A stretch of DNA of 64,000 bases, taken from NCBI GenBank assembly GCA_963715785.1, contig OY970276.1, forward strand, positions 1,426,001 through 1,490,000. The letters are read 5' to 3'. Numbering within the stretch: position 1 is the first letter of the stretch; each line of letters opens with the position of its first letter. Positions 1-8,965 of the stretch are shown one piece after another. A program made the position numbers and the translations under genes. This DNA comes from LD21 sp963715785 (GTDB taxonomy: Bacteria > Bacteroidota > Bacteroidia > Bacteroidales > VadinHA17). Below the pieces are notes generated by a model. It saw only the letters and a list, made by a program, of their open reading frames with translations, did not search any database and was not told the origin of the DNA.

Positions 1-447
1 TATCACTTGGGCGGAGGGAGTGATATTTCAAAATATATTGAAAAGGCGGAAAACTCATTTGCCGGTTCTCTCGTAAAATGTTTTTTCCCGGGACAGCTGG
101 CACATCCTGAAATACTTGATTTCTATAAATCGACACATGTTGACTTGTTCGTTAATGTGAGCAGGTATGAAGGGATTCCGGTATCAGTCATGGAAGCGCT
201 TTCATTTGGAATTCCTGTAATTGCAACTGCAGTCGGGGGAACACCTGAAATTGTTAATGACACAAATGGATTATTGCTTCCTGAAAATCCTACAGCTGAT
301 CATATTGCTGAAGTTTTGTCAGGAGTCTCAGCAGATAAAGAGCAATGGCGGGAAAAACGCAGGTTATCACGTAAAGGCTGGGAAGAAAAATTCAATGCTC
401 AGAGAAATTATAATGAATTTGCCGGGGAACTTTTATCTTTCTCATAA
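1..447 (+). CDS. Glycosyltransferase family 4-like, C-terminal part (5' truncated by window)
   Basis: The reading frame is open from the first base, so this is the last ~148 residues of a longer GT-B fold glycosyltransferase whose start lies upstream of the window. The C-terminal GT1/GT4 nucleotide-sugar binding signature is clear: SRYEGIPVSVMEALSFGIPV carries the E-x7-E spacing typical of retaining GT4 enzymes, followed by GGTPEIV. Such enzymes transfer a sugar from an NDP-sugar to a growing lipid-linked glycan at the cytoplasmic membrane face. The stop codon directly abuts the ATG of the next gene, indicating one operon. Acceptor and donor cannot be read from sequence. Confidence 0.9.
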   Translation, partial: YHLGGGSDISKYIEKAENSFAGSLVKCFFPGQLAHPEILDFYKSTHVDLFVNVSRYEGIPVSVMEALSFGIPVIATAVGGTPEIVNDTNGLLLPENPTADHIAEVLSGVSADKEQWREKRRLSRKGWEEKFNAQRNYNEFAGELLSFS

Positions 448-1542
448 ATGAAAATCCTTACAGTCTGCAGCGGACTTGATTTTATTAATTATACGAGGAG
501 AGCGACCATAGAGGCCATTCACAGGTTAAACCCCGATCTTGATATTCTGCTCTTTAATTCGATTTTAAATCTGAAGAAAAAGAAAAACTTGTCGCCAGAC
601 ATTAAATTTTATTTTTATCACTTCTGGGTTTTAGAGAGGTTAAGGAAAATAAAATTCCTGACGGTGACTGAGCATTTATTTAGATCATTAAAATGGGCCT
701 CGTTTTTTCGCCGTTATGATCTTATTTTTCTGATAGATCCAAATCAATATTACCTGCTTCCATATCTGAAAAAAGATCAAAAACTGATCTATCTTCTTCG
801 CGATCCAAGTATTCTATTATATCCCGACAATTTGAATAAGGAATTACCAATTATAAATCGTGCTGATCTAATCCTGGGAATAAGTAAAAGCCTTTGCAGT
901 AATTATTTTGAAAAGTATTATGGTTATATCCCGGAAAAGGTAAAATTGTGGCCAAATACAGTGGACACCGATCTGTGGAATTATAATAAATTGACACCTT
1001 TTATCAGGCCAAAAGTAAAGCCGTTGGTTGGGTTAGCCGGGAATATAGATTATGTAATTGATATCGGACTGCTGATTTTTATAGCGGTGAATCTGCCGCA
1101 ATATGATTTTGAAATAGCGGGGAAATTGGATCTGACTGATGAAGAAAGGATTTTGTGGAATGAGTTATTGAATTATCCTAATGTAAAATATCTCGGGTTT
1201 ATTTCCTTCAATGAATTTCCGCAGGTTGTAATTAACTGGGATATCGGTTTGGTGGCTGCTAAACCCGACCATGAATATGCTCTTTATCTCAGCAATAATA
1301 AGCAATACCAATACCTGGCTCTTGGGAAGCCCTTTGTGAGTTACAGGTTGGATTCAGAATACAATGACTTTGAGGATCTTGTTTTTATTGCCGGTGACAA
1401 AACGGATTATGTGAGGAAAATAGTAGAGGCAGTCGTAAAGTCTAAAGAAAAAGGGATAATTGAGAGGGGTATTAAGATTGCATCTGAACAATCTTCGGAG
1501 TGCAGAGCCGGGCAATTTCTGGAAATCGCCGGGAAATTATAA
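448..1542 (+). CDS. Glycosyltransferase, GT4-like (divergent)
   Basis: This 364-residue soluble protein starts at the base after the stop of the preceding glycosyltransferase. It begins with MKILTVCSGLDFINYTRR and has a Rossmann-like C-terminal half (KPLVGLAGNIDY, then VKYLGFISFNEFP, then YLALGKPFVSYRL). This follows the usual order of GT-B transferases, in which a second Rossmann domain binds the NDP-sugar. The E-x7-E motif is not obvious: the acidic position around ALYLSNNKQYQYLALGKP is replaced by N/Q residues. It is therefore a divergent member, possibly with an altered mechanism or specificity. It is probably cotranscribed with its neighbours in the surface-polysaccharide operon. Confidence 0.75.
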   Translation: MKILTVCSGLDFINYTRRATIEAIHRLNPDLDILLFNSILNLKKKKNLSPDIKFYFYHFWVLERLRKIKFLTVTEHLFRSLKWASFFRRYDLIFLIDPNQYYLLPYLKKDQKLIYLLRDPSILLYPDNLNKELPIINRADLILGISKSLCSNYFEKYYGYIPEKVKLWPNTVDTDLWNYNKLTPFIRPKVKPLVGLAGNIDYVIDIGLLIFIAVNLPQYDFEIAGKLDLTDEERILWNELLNYPNVKYLGFISFNEFPQVVINWDIGLVAAKPDHEYALYLSNNKQYQYLALGKPFVSYRLDSEYNDFEDLVFIAGDKTDYVRKIVEAVVKSKEKGIIERGIKIASEQSSECRAGQFLEIAGKL

Positions 1543-1548
1543 GAAATT

Positions 1549-2949
1549 ATGGGTTGGAGCGCGGCTACTTCAAAAAGAATAATAGTTTTTGTATTTGGAC
1601 TGTTTGGAGCCCTTTACCTGGTTTTCCCCGGAAAGCTTTATGGTATTGAATGGATAGCTGCAGCTCTTTTTATTTTTATAAGTATAATTTCAGGAATTAA
1701 CTATTTTTCAAAGAAATGGTATTACCTGAATGAACCCGGATACACTACCAGACTTTTTTGGAGCGCTTTTATAATCAGACTCGTGGCAATGTTGATTCTC
1801 CTGTTAATCTCTTATAAAACCTGGAACATGTTTTATACAGTAGGAGCAAGAGACGAGATGGTCTATTATAGGATTGCTTCAGAAGCTGTTGATATCTGGA
1901 AGGAGTCTTCAGTAAGGGATGCATATCTTCACATCTTTACCAGTTATAAAAGCGACATCTCAGACACAGGTTTTTCAACATTTCTGATGCTGCCAATTTT
2001 TGTTTTCGGCCAGTCACCAATAATAATAAAGATATTGCTCTGCTTCATGGGCACCTTAATTGTTGTCAGGGGGTACAGACTGGCTAGTCTTCTTATCGAA
2101 CCTCCAGCGGCACGACTGGCAGGAATTTTACTTGCTCTATATCCTATTTCCTGGTTTTATTCAGAAATAATGCTGAAAGAAAACCTGATGGTTCTGATAA
2201 TGATTGAGGCATTTATTCTGATGGTTAAAATCCAAAGATCATTTAAGATCTTTTCTGTCATAAAAGTATTATTTTTTGTTCTGCTTCTCTTTTTCTTCAG
2301 GTCTGCACTCAGTATCCTTATGTTATTTGTATTAATGGTTTCCTTTGTAGTTCAGTATAGGGCAAAATATGTGATTATAAATGTTTTATTAGCAGGAATT
2401 ATAGTAATATTTTATATTTATTTTCTGAAATCCACCGGCAGATTCGATGAATATTATAATCAGTACACAAATGTGGACGAATTCACCCAGGAGCGCTTAA
2501 CTTATATGGAAAAGATTAATCCATTGGTTGCCCTGGTAGGATCGCCGGTATTTGCTGTATTATCTTACATTTCACCTTTCCCAAGTGTTGTTACTGTTCC
2601 GAATGCCGGAGGATTGCCGCATTCTGAATATTATTATCATATTGCCGGAAATTTATTCTGGATCGTCCTGGCATTTTTCAGTTTTTATGGTTTGTATTAT
2701 TCCCTGCGCTATAAAAGGAAGGAAATGGCTGTACTGCTTGCTTTTGTTATTGGATATCAATTTGTGCTGCTTAAAGCTATGATGTTCACTTCTGTCAGGT
2801 TTTCCTATCCAGCGAAACCATTCCTTTTAATTCTGGCAGCTTATGGGATATATAAGTTGAAAAGCAAAAAGTGGTACCCTTTGTACCTTTTTGCCGCTGT
2901 AATATTAATTGTGGGGTGGAATTATGTAAGGCTTAAGGGGAGAGGTTAG
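1549..2949 (+). CDS. Polytopic membrane protein, GT39/GT-C-like glycosyltransferase
   Basis: This 466-residue protein has about ten hydrophobic segments. The first begins near residue 10 (IIVFVFGLFGALYLVF) and the last ends near the C-terminus. After the third helix there is an extracytoplasmic loop with an ARDEMVYY motif. This resembles the acidic first-loop motif of GT-C enzymes (PMT/ArnT class), which use polyprenyl-phosphate sugars. It starts 6 bp after the preceding gene. A role as a lipid-linked sugar transferase or polysaccharide-assembly membrane protein is inferred. An O-antigen polymerase (Wzy-type) is the main alternative, because both are poorly conserved polytopic proteins. Confidence 0.6.
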   Translation: MGWSAATSKRIIVFVFGLFGALYLVFPGKLYGIEWIAAALFIFISIISGINYFSKKWYYLNEPGYTTRLFWSAFIIRLVAMLILLLISYKTWNMFYTVGARDEMVYYRIASEAVDIWKESSVRDAYLHIFTSYKSDISDTGFSTFLMLPIFVFGQSPIIIKILLCFMGTLIVVRGYRLASLLIEPPAARLAGILLALYPISWFYSEIMLKENLMVLIMIEAFILMVKIQRSFKIFSVIKVLFFVLLLFFFRSALSILMLFVLMVSFVVQYRAKYVIINVLLAGIIVIFYIYFLKSTGRFDEYYNQYTNVDEFTQERLTYMEKINPLVALVGSPVFAVLSYISPFPSVVTVPNAGGLPHSEYYYHIAGNLFWIVLAFFSFYGLYYSLRYKRKEMAVLLAFVIGYQFVLLKAMMFTSVRFSYPAKPFLLILAAYGIYKLKSKKWYPLYLFAAVILIVGWNYVRLKGRG

Positions 2950-2982
2950 AGGACTTAGGGACGAAGAGACTAAGGGACGAAG
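2950..2982 (+). repeat. Short block of the GGGACGAAGAGACTAA satellite
   Basis: About two units of a 16-bp satellite (GGGACGAAGAGACTAA) lie between the membrane protein and the CapA-like gene. The same family, in the opposite orientation, forms the long array at 17474-17812 and 20353-20425. Confidence 0.75.
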
Positions 2983-3060
2983 GTCTATCTCCTGGTTTCT
3001 ATTTCTCTGAGGAATTTAGTCCACAAAGGAAAATAAATAAGTAAGTTTTTAATTGGAAAA

Positions 3061-4143
3061 ATGGGATCAGTAAGGATTTCGTGTGTGGGTGATCTTCTGC
3101 CTGCTGATACGGCTTATACCAGGGGCAATGGTATTGGAAGCAGCATGGGGAGACTTATTTCGTATTATTCTGTAAATGAGAACAATCCGTTTCTTAATTC
3201 GGATATTGTATTTTGTAATCTGGAAGCACCGCTGTCCCTGAATCAGGAGAATATTAAAAAACCATTTGAAGGCAACCCTGCTGTTTTGCAGTTAATGAAG
3301 ATCCTGAACTTAACGGTTGTCTCAATTGCAAATAACCATATGCTCGATCATGGCGAGGCTCCTTTTGAAAACACGAAATCTGAACTCGAAGAAAGCGGGT
3401 TTAACCATACTGGCTCCATTGATGGTAAGATTTCAAAAATTGTTTTTTCGGAGCGGCAGGGAAAGAAATTTGCCTTTGCAGCATTCAATGCCGTCAATGA
3501 TCACCCCGGAACAAAACTAATAGCTCCTCTTGAAAGAGAGATCCTGTTCAACACTCTTCACGAAATAAAATCGCATGCTCCTGATTTGATTCTCTTCAGC
3601 ATTCATTGGGGCAATGAGTATGTAGCGTGGCCTTCACCCGCCCAGGCCGACCTGGCCCACGAGCTGATTGATAATGGAGTAAACATAATAATCGGCCATC
3701 ATCCGCATGTGGTACAGCCTGTCGAGAAGTATAATGGAGGCATCATCTTTTATAGTCTTGGGAATTTTATATTTGATATGTTCTGGGCGAAAAAGGTCAG
3801 GCAAGGCATTCTTGCCGACCTTATAATTAAAGATGACGGTTCTCTGGATTACGATATAAAACCTTACCGTATACGCCACGATTTCACCCAGGATTACTCA
3901 AATAATAACGGCGTCTTAAACGATCTTTCAAAGGCTGACAGGATTTTTAAGAATCTAAAGGCCGGGCATAGGCTAAAGTACGAGACGGAATATCTGCGAG
4001 AATGCAAACAGCAAAGACTGGCAGCGAGAATTGACATGAAACTGTATCTGTTAAAGAACTTATTCAGATTAAGCCCTCAATCGTGGAATTTTTTATGGAG
4101 TAATATTAAATTCAAATCGGATTGGCTTTGGAAAAAAAACTGA
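3061..4143 (+). CDS. CapA/PgsA-like metallophosphatase-fold protein
   Basis: This 360-residue protein has the PGA_cap (calcineurin-like) fold seen in poly-gamma-glutamate capsule proteins. Metal-site motifs are in order: GDLLPAD (residues 10-16), NLEAPL (53-58), NNHMLDHG (91-98), HWGNEY (182-187), GHHPHVVQP (212-220) and YSLGNFIFD (231-239). No signal peptide or anchor is visible at the N-terminus, unlike Bacillus PgsA, so a cytoplasmic or peripheral role in polysaccharide assembly is more likely than a surface role. It overlaps the next glycosyltransferase by 22 bp if the latter starts at its TTG. The exact substrate of this family outside Bacillus is unsettled. Confidence 0.88.
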   Translation: MGSVRISCVGDLLPADTAYTRGNGIGSSMGRLISYYSVNENNPFLNSDIVFCNLEAPLSLNQENIKKPFEGNPAVLQLMKILNLTVVSIANNHMLDHGEAPFENTKSELEESGFNHTGSIDGKISKIVFSERQGKKFAFAAFNAVNDHPGTKLIAPLEREILFNTLHEIKSHAPDLILFSIHWGNEYVAWPSPAQADLAHELIDNGVNIIIGHHPHVVQPVEKYNGGIIFYSLGNFIFDMFWAKKVRQGILADLIIKDDGSLDYDIKPYRIRHDFTQDYSNNNGVLNDLSKADRIFKNLKAGHRLKYETEYLRECKQQRLAARIDMKLYLLKNLFRLSPQSWNFLWSNIKFKSDWLWKKN

Positions 4144-5234
4144 TATGTTTCCTGGTAGTGGGAAGGATGGGGAAATCGCTGACACTCTCAAAAGCGGAAC
4201 CATTTGCAGCTAATCCTTTAATCAGTAAATTATATATTTTCAGGGAACGTGAGGCTTTCCCTCTGCCAAATACAGTATATATAACTCTGCCCGGGTGGAT
4301 AAACAGGATCAGACCACGATTTGTCAGCAGAGCCGTACGGCTTATTGCGGAGCCATTTCAGTTGATTTATCATGCAGTAAAGATCAGGCCTGATATCATT
4401 AATGGGTATCACCTCATTCCAAAAGGCATTAATAGCCTGATCGCTGCCCGTTTAACCGGGGCTAAAAGTATTATATCGCTAATCGGTGGTATTGTGGAAA
4501 TTGAAACCTACAGTCGTCTGAAGTGGTTCCTGAAACGGGTAAATTTGGCAGCCTTAAGGGAAACCGACCTGATAACTACAAAAGGAAGCACTGTAAATAA
4601 ATATTTATACGGACACAACATCAGCTCTTCAAAAATACTTGTTTATAATGGTGCCATAAATCTTGGCAAATTTAATTTCAGGCCAACAGTGCCTAAAGAT
4701 ATTGATGTTCTTTTTGTGGGAACATTCAGGAACCTTAAAGGTCCCGACAGGGTATTAAAGATGTTGTCAATTCTTAAGAAAGATTTTCCCATTCTGAAGG
4801 CGTGCTTTGTCGGAGAGGGCTATCTGTATAAATACTGTGTTGATCTGGCAAGAATGCTCGCTCTGACTGATAATGTTCTTTTTACCGGGCAGATAGATGA
4901 GACAGTGAACTATTTTCAGAGATCAAAAGTTCTGGTTATGCCTTCCCGAAGTGAAGGACTGCCTACATCAATGCTGGAGGCTATGGCATGCGGCTGCGTT
5001 CCGGTTATCTCAAATGTGGGAAACGTGAGTGATGCTGCAATCCATTCAGATAATGCCTTTGTGATAGAAGATTATACCGACACTAAATCATTCGTAAAGT
5101 ACATACATATCCTGCTTTCCGACGATAATCTCCGCGAAGGTATGGCACGGCGGGCTATTAAAACAGTTAATGAAAACTATTCAGTCGCGGTGCAGGGAAA
5201 AATAGTCAGCCAGATGATCACTAAGCTTTTTTAG
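4122..5234 (+). CDS. Glycosyltransferase family 4
   Basis: This 370-residue GT-B glycosyltransferase has the C-terminal signature SEGLPTSMLEAMACGCVPVI, with Glu278 and Glu286 in the E-x7-E arrangement, and the typical VLFVGTFRNLKGPDRVL loop that opens the second Rossmann domain. The N-terminal half contains PDIINGYHLIPKGI, resembling the acceptor-domain segment of GT4 enzymes. The first in-frame start is a TTG inside the end of the capA-like gene. The next ATG in frame (GRMGKS) would remove the first beta strand, so TTG is preferred. It is translationally coupled to the upstream gene by overlap. Confidence 0.88.
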   Translation: MALEKKLICFLVVGRMGKSLTLSKAEPFAANPLISKLYIFREREAFPLPNTVYITLPGWINRIRPRFVSRAVRLIAEPFQLIYHAVKIRPDIINGYHLIPKGINSLIAARLTGAKSIISLIGGIVEIETYSRLKWFLKRVNLAALRETDLITTKGSTVNKYLYGHNISSSKILVYNGAINLGKFNFRPTVPKDIDVLFVGTFRNLKGPDRVLKMLSILKKDFPILKACFVGEGYLYKYCVDLARMLALTDNVLFTGQIDETVNYFQRSKVLVMPSRSEGLPTSMLEAMACGCVPVISNVGNVSDAAIHSDNAFVIEDYTDTKSFVKYIHILLSDDNLREGMARRAIKTVNENYSVAVQGKIVSQMITKLF

Positions 5235-5239
5235 TTGTA

Positions 5240-6583
5240 ATGGGGTTATATAACTGGTTGCAGGAAAACATAGTCCTCGGGGCAAGCGACCTCCTTTCCG
5301 GTCAGTCAATATCCGGGTCGCTTCATTTTCTTCTGGAAAGCCAGGTCTGGAAACCTGAAAAGCTTGCAGAGTATCAGGAAGAACGTTTGAAGCTTCTGAT
5401 AAATCATGCATATGAAAATGTTCCGTTCTATCACGAACTTTTCCAGAAACATCATCTTGTTCCCTCCGATATAAAAAGCGCTGAGGATCTCCATAAGATA
5501 CCGGTAATAGATAAGAATGAGATGCGTCGCCACGAGCCCGGTTATTACCTTGCGCGCAATATCCCTGTCAGGAAAAGTATTCGTCTCAATTCTAGCGGCT
5601 CGACCGGTGCGCCCTTTACCTATTTCATTAATCCGGAAGCATATAGCATGAGCTATGCCTGCGCTATCAGGGGATGGTACTGGATGGGTTACAAGCTGGG
5701 AGATACTTATGCCAAACTGAGCCAGAATCCACGGTCAGGTTATTATAAGAAACTGCAGGATATTGTTACCCGCAGTCAATATTTGTTTATAAAGGACCTT
5801 ACAGCTGAGAATCTCAGGGAAGTATTAAAGAGCCTTAATCATACCCAGCCCGCCTTTATAAGATGCTATCCCGATCCTTTGCTCTTTCTTTCCATACTGA
5901 TCAAAGACGGCTTCAAGCTGAAATATTCTCCCAAAGCTATAAATACTACCGGGAATATCCTTACCCCTGACGCACGTAATAAGATCGAGGAGGCGTTCGG
6001 AGCGCCGGTTTTTGATTCATATAGTTGCGAATCCAGTGCACAGTTTTTTGAAGATCCTGAAAGGAAATCATACCGGGCATCCATGGAATATGCAATTACT
6101 GAGGTACTCGATAGTGATGATGTGCCAACCATAACGGGAAGGCATATAACCACTGATCTATGGAACCTGGCTATGCCTTTTATCCGCTATGACACCCAGG
6201 ACATCATTGAGAGGTCACAGGAATCACCGGATTCGGAAATTAAATTAGCATCCTTCAGGCAGATAAAAGGAAGGAACTCGGATATTCTGGTCACTCCCTC
6301 GGGTAAGTACCTTATTGTTCATACATTTACGATTTTTTTCGAATATTTTACAGAAATTGTTCAATTTCAGGTTGTCCAGACTAAGACTGATCAAGTTGAG
6401 ATTCTCCTGGTTGTAAATAATAAGTATGATAATAAGACTGAAAAGGCAATTGCAGCAGGTCTTGAAGACCTGATAGGAAAGGATGTCGAAATTATTATCA
6501 AAACTGTAAGTAATATACCATTGCTTCCATCGGGAAAGAGGAAATTCATAATAAGGGATGAATCTGTAAGGCTTCCCTTTTAA
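5240..6583 (+). CDS. CapK/PaaK-like adenylate-forming enzyme
   Basis: This 447-residue member of the phenylacetate-CoA ligase/CapK branch of the ANL (AMP-binding) superfamily carries the phosphate-binding loop SSGSTGAPF at 118-126. Further conserved blocks follow: YSCESSAQFFE (adenine-site region), ITTDLWNLAMPFIRYDTQD (the core aspartate region) and a C-terminal subdomain ending in PLLPSGKRKFI. Related proteins in capsule loci (CapK) and in coenzyme F390 synthesis adenylate an acid. In this neighbourhood the substrate could be an amino acid or acid decorating the glycan, but that is inference. It starts 5 bp after the glycosyltransferase and is the last gene before the IS110 insertion. Confidence 0.85.
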   Translation: MGLYNWLQENIVLGASDLLSGQSISGSLHFLLESQVWKPEKLAEYQEERLKLLINHAYENVPFYHELFQKHHLVPSDIKSAEDLHKIPVIDKNEMRRHEPGYYLARNIPVRKSIRLNSSGSTGAPFTYFINPEAYSMSYACAIRGWYWMGYKLGDTYAKLSQNPRSGYYKKLQDIVTRSQYLFIKDLTAENLREVLKSLNHTQPAFIRCYPDPLLFLSILIKDGFKLKYSPKAINTTGNILTPDARNKIEEAFGAPVFDSYSCESSAQFFEDPERKSYRASMEYAITEVLDSDDVPTITGRHITTDLWNLAMPFIRYDTQDIIERSQESPDSEIKLASFRQIKGRNSDILVTPSGKYLIVHTFTIFFEYFTEIVQFQVVQTKTDQVEILLVVNNKYDNKTEKAIAAGLEDLIGKDVEIIIKTVSNIPLLPSGKRKFIIRDESVRLPF

Positions 6584-6780
6584 TTTTTTTTCACCACTGA
6601 ACCGTGAAACTCCGTGGTTAATTTTTCTCTTTCAGGTTAACATGGACTTTTTTTCACCACAGAGTTATTTCGTTTAAAGTTTGATTTTTTTGAAAAAAGT
6701 TTATAAAGTTCTTTGACATATTGTAATCGGGGAAAAAGGTTGTTAAAGTTGTTAGTTTTTAAATATTTATAATATGTTTT

Positions 6781-8169
6781 TCATAATTTTGTTTCGGAGG
6801 AACATGTAGATCCCGTATTTTGTGAAGTTATTTCACATTGGGACAAATCGTGTTCCCTCCTTTTTTTTGTCTGTTTTCTGGAGATAGGAGCTTTTACATC
6901 AAACTCCTGGAAACGACGACTTTTTTCGATATTTGCATTTGCCTGTTGTTGTTTTTCCTGTTGTTTATCTCTAGATTTTTCACAGTTTATTTTGTCAATC
7001 AAGGGATTATATTCTTGTTTATGCTTTAGCATCCCATAGATTATTCGTAAGATCTTATGCATACAGACACCTATAGCGGCCATTTTTTTCATTCCATGGG
7101 ATAATTTCTTCTCATAAACAGACATGATTAGAGGATTATAAGTAATAGCTCCTTTAGCAATGTTAAACAGTATCTTCCGCATGTTTTTGCTCCCCTGTTT
7201 ACTCATGCGTACACCTATTACTTTATCTCCACTTTGCTTAAACTTGGGGTGTAATCCGAAGTAACAACTAAACCCCTTTACTGTAGGAAAACGCTCAATG
7301 GTTTCTATCTCAAGCAACAGACCAATTGCAGATATGGTGCTTATGCCTTTAAATGATTTTAAAAGTTCAATCTCAGGGCATATAAGGTCCCGTTCAATTA
7401 ATTGCATCTGACTTTTAATGTTTTGATCAAATGACTTGATTTGCATGGCAATCTGACTTACCAATATTTCTGCGTTCCTGTCGGTAGCTGAAGCGATATT
7501 TTGGTCCGCTTCTGCTACCAGTTCCTTCGCTCTTGCTAGTGAGAGATAAGGGATTTTTGCAAGTTTCTCTGGCTTTGCCTTAGCTAACTTATCTGCTGTT
7601 GGACATTGGATTATTAGCTCCAATAGCCAATTTGGAAGATCGCCTTTCTTATACCGCATCAACGTAGGATTAGCGCTGTACAAAATTGTTTCCAGTTGAT
7701 TAATTGTCTGAACCCTTTGCTGCTTCTGCATTTCAACAAAATTCCAGTGACGACAAAGAGATTTCCATTTATCATCCTGATCGTAAGTGATGTTCTTAGG
7801 ATGATCAATCATAAACTCTGCAATACTTAAAGCACTTATGGCATCTGTAACGTTTCGCTTCATCCCAGCTTTCCGGTTGAATGTAACACCTGCAGGATTT
7901 ATCCTTGCTACCTTAAGATTAAAAACCTTCTGATAGCTTTTAAGCGTATTTAACCAGTTGTTCTCATAACCCCCAGTGCTTTCCACTGCTGCATAGATTT
8001 CTGATCCTGGATGCTTCTCAATATAAGCTTCAAGCATAGAATAAAGCTTACAATGACCTGCATAGGTATCATCAAGCTGAAAGTTTTCCAAAACAGTCTG
8101 CTTCTTTTCGGAAAGGATTACCCAGTCGGCATATCCTTTACTGACATCACCTCCCAAATAAAGTTTCAT
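6781..8169 (-). CDS. IS110-family transposase (DEDD recombinase)
   Basis: This 462-residue protein has the two-domain layout of IS110 transposases. The N-terminal RuvC-like DEDD domain shows Asp8 in YLGGDVSKG, Glu63 in AAVESTGGY, and KRNVTDA with Asp109. The C-terminal Transposase_20 domain shows LLKSFKGISTISAIGLL and FGLHPKFKQSGDKVIGVRMS, whose serine region is the second catalytic site. Aligned to the usual K-T-D-x-x-D-A motif, the third acidic position would be Asn106, which deserves an alignment check. A charged, Gln-rich tail (about residues 395-462) extends past the conserved domain. The gene is opposite to the polysaccharide genes around it. Confidence 0.93.
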   Translation of the reverse strand: MKLYLGGDVSKGYADWVILSEKKQTVLENFQLDDTYAGHCKLYSMLEAYIEKHPGSEIYAAVESTGGYENNWLNTLKSYQKVFNLKVARINPAGVTFNRKAGMKRNVTDAISALSIAEFMIDHPKNITYDQDDKWKSLCRHWNFVEMQKQQRVQTINQLETILYSANPTLMRYKKGDLPNWLLELIIQCPTADKLAKAKPEKLAKIPYLSLARAKELVAEADQNIASATDRNAEILVSQIAMQIKSFDQNIKSQMQLIERDLICPEIELLKSFKGISTISAIGLLLEIETIERFPTVKGFSCYFGLHPKFKQSGDKVIGVRMSKQGSKNMRKILFNIAKGAITYNPLIMSVYEKKLSHGMKKMAAIGVCMHKILRIIYGMLKHKQEYNPLIDKINCEKSRDKQQEKQQQANANIEKSRRFQEFDVKAPISRKQTKKRREHDLSQCEITSQNTGSTCSSETKL

Positions 8170-8374
8170 AGAGCAATAGTTTTTGTTTTACATTTTCAGG
8201 TAACATCTTTCTCGTAAATGCGGTTTCGAAAACCATGTTATTTCCCGATTTTTACCTGGCTGACATAATAAACTCTGCGACAGGTTCAATAGACCTACAC
8301 CACAGAACATTATTGCCAGTTAAGTAAAACAATATATCAATAACTTTATAAAATATTTCAAAGAACAAACATAC
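8170..8374 (-). ncRNA. Candidate IS110 bridge-RNA region (non-coding end upstream of transposase)
   Basis: This ~205-nt non-coding stretch lies between the element end and the transposase start, where IS110-group elements encode their bridge RNA. Read on the minus strand it contains TCTGTGGTG (8298-8306), the complement of the flanking target sequence CACCACAGA (6655-6663). It also has CAGAGTT (8271-8277), identical to the insertion-site core on the + strand. A small hairpin (AGGT...ACCT) separates the two. Short matches could be chance or an internal copy of the repeat. Placement as an RNA gene is inferred from family knowledge. Confidence 0.35.
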
Positions 8375-8506
8375 GAGTTACACAGAGGTACACGGGGTTA
8401 TACACTGAGTTAAATTCAAAGAGTAATATAAATTCCCGTTTTCATTAAACCGTGTTACTCTGTGCCAACTCCGTGCGACACCGTGGTTTAAATGTCTCCC
8501 TCGATT
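8375..8506. repeat. Intergenic 'CACAGAG/ACCGTGG' repeat
   Basis: This 130-bp stretch contains TTACACAGAGGTACACGGGG near the IS110 end and GTTACTCTGTGCCAACTCCG at 8454, ending in ACCGTGGTTTAAA. A related copy lies at 8966-9004 on the other side of the GxxExxY gene, and a partial one (CCGTGAAACTCCGTGGTTAA) at 6602. These are dispersed intergenic repeats. No open reading frame of note occurs here. Confidence 0.7.
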
Positions 8507-8908
8507 TTATAATATTACTCTCTTTATACCATCTTTCAATGACTGAACATTAAAATTTATCAGGAAACCAACTCCGCATTTTGATAGTTTCAGGTAAGTC
8601 AATAACTGAGCAAAGTGTATCGGATTAATTGCGTCAATTGATTTGATCTCAAGTATGACCAAACCCTCAACCATCAGATCAATCCTGTAACCTAAATCAA
8701 GTTTTTTCTCTTCATAAATGAGAGGCATCGGTTTTTGTTTAAGTACAACGAGACCAATTTTATCAAGCTCATAATAAAGACATTCTTCATATGCAGATTC
8801 TAATAATCCAGGCCCTAAAGCACTATGTACTTTGTAAGCACAGTTTAAAATGGAACTAGTAAGCTCCTGATGTAATAAGGCCATAATTGGATAAATTTGG
8901 CGAGACAC
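8507..8908 (-). CDS. GxxExxY family protein
   Basis: This 133-residue protein has the family-defining G-x-x-E-x-x-Y motif as GLLESAY (residues 34-40), after the helix LTSSILNCAYKVHSALGPG. It continues with YRIDLMVEGLVILEIKSID, an acidic D...E-x-K pattern similar to PD-(D/E)XK nuclease folds to which this family is distantly related. Its function is not established. Members are typically orphan genes inserted between unrelated genes in Bacteroidetes. Here it lies between two direct copies of the ACCGTGG intergenic repeat and points against the polysaccharide genes, so it is probably not part of their operon. An alternative start is Met9. Confidence 0.88.
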   Translation of the reverse strand: MSRQIYPIMALLHQELTSSILNCAYKVHSALGPGLLESAYEECLYYELDKIGLVVLKQKPMPLIYEEKKLDLGYRIDLMVEGLVILEIKSIDAINPIHFAQLLTYLKLSKCGVGFLINFNVQSLKDGIKRVIL

Positions 8909-8965
8909 TATAAAGATAACTCTTTTAAATTATTCCTAATAAATTTTCATCTGGTTTTTAATAAT

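Larger units (their letters stand above)
6662..8380 (-). mobile_element. IS110-family insertion sequence in an intergenic repeat
   Basis: The transposase gene at 6781-8169 is bounded by a shared hexamer GAGTTA (6662-6667 and 8375-8380). Removing one copy with the DNA between (about 1.71 kb) joins CACCACAGAGTTA to CACAGAGGTACACGG. This rebuilds an uninterrupted copy of the 'CACAGAG' intergenic repeat common in this phylum. Imperfect sub-terminal inverted repeats lie inside: TTTATAAAGTTCTTTGACAT at 6700, and its counterpart on the other strand at 8329-8352. The non-coding part upstream of the transposase (8170-8374, ~205 nt) is long enough to encode the bridge RNA known for IS110-group elements. 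The ends are inferred from the rebuilt site, not from a second copy. Confidence 0.75.
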
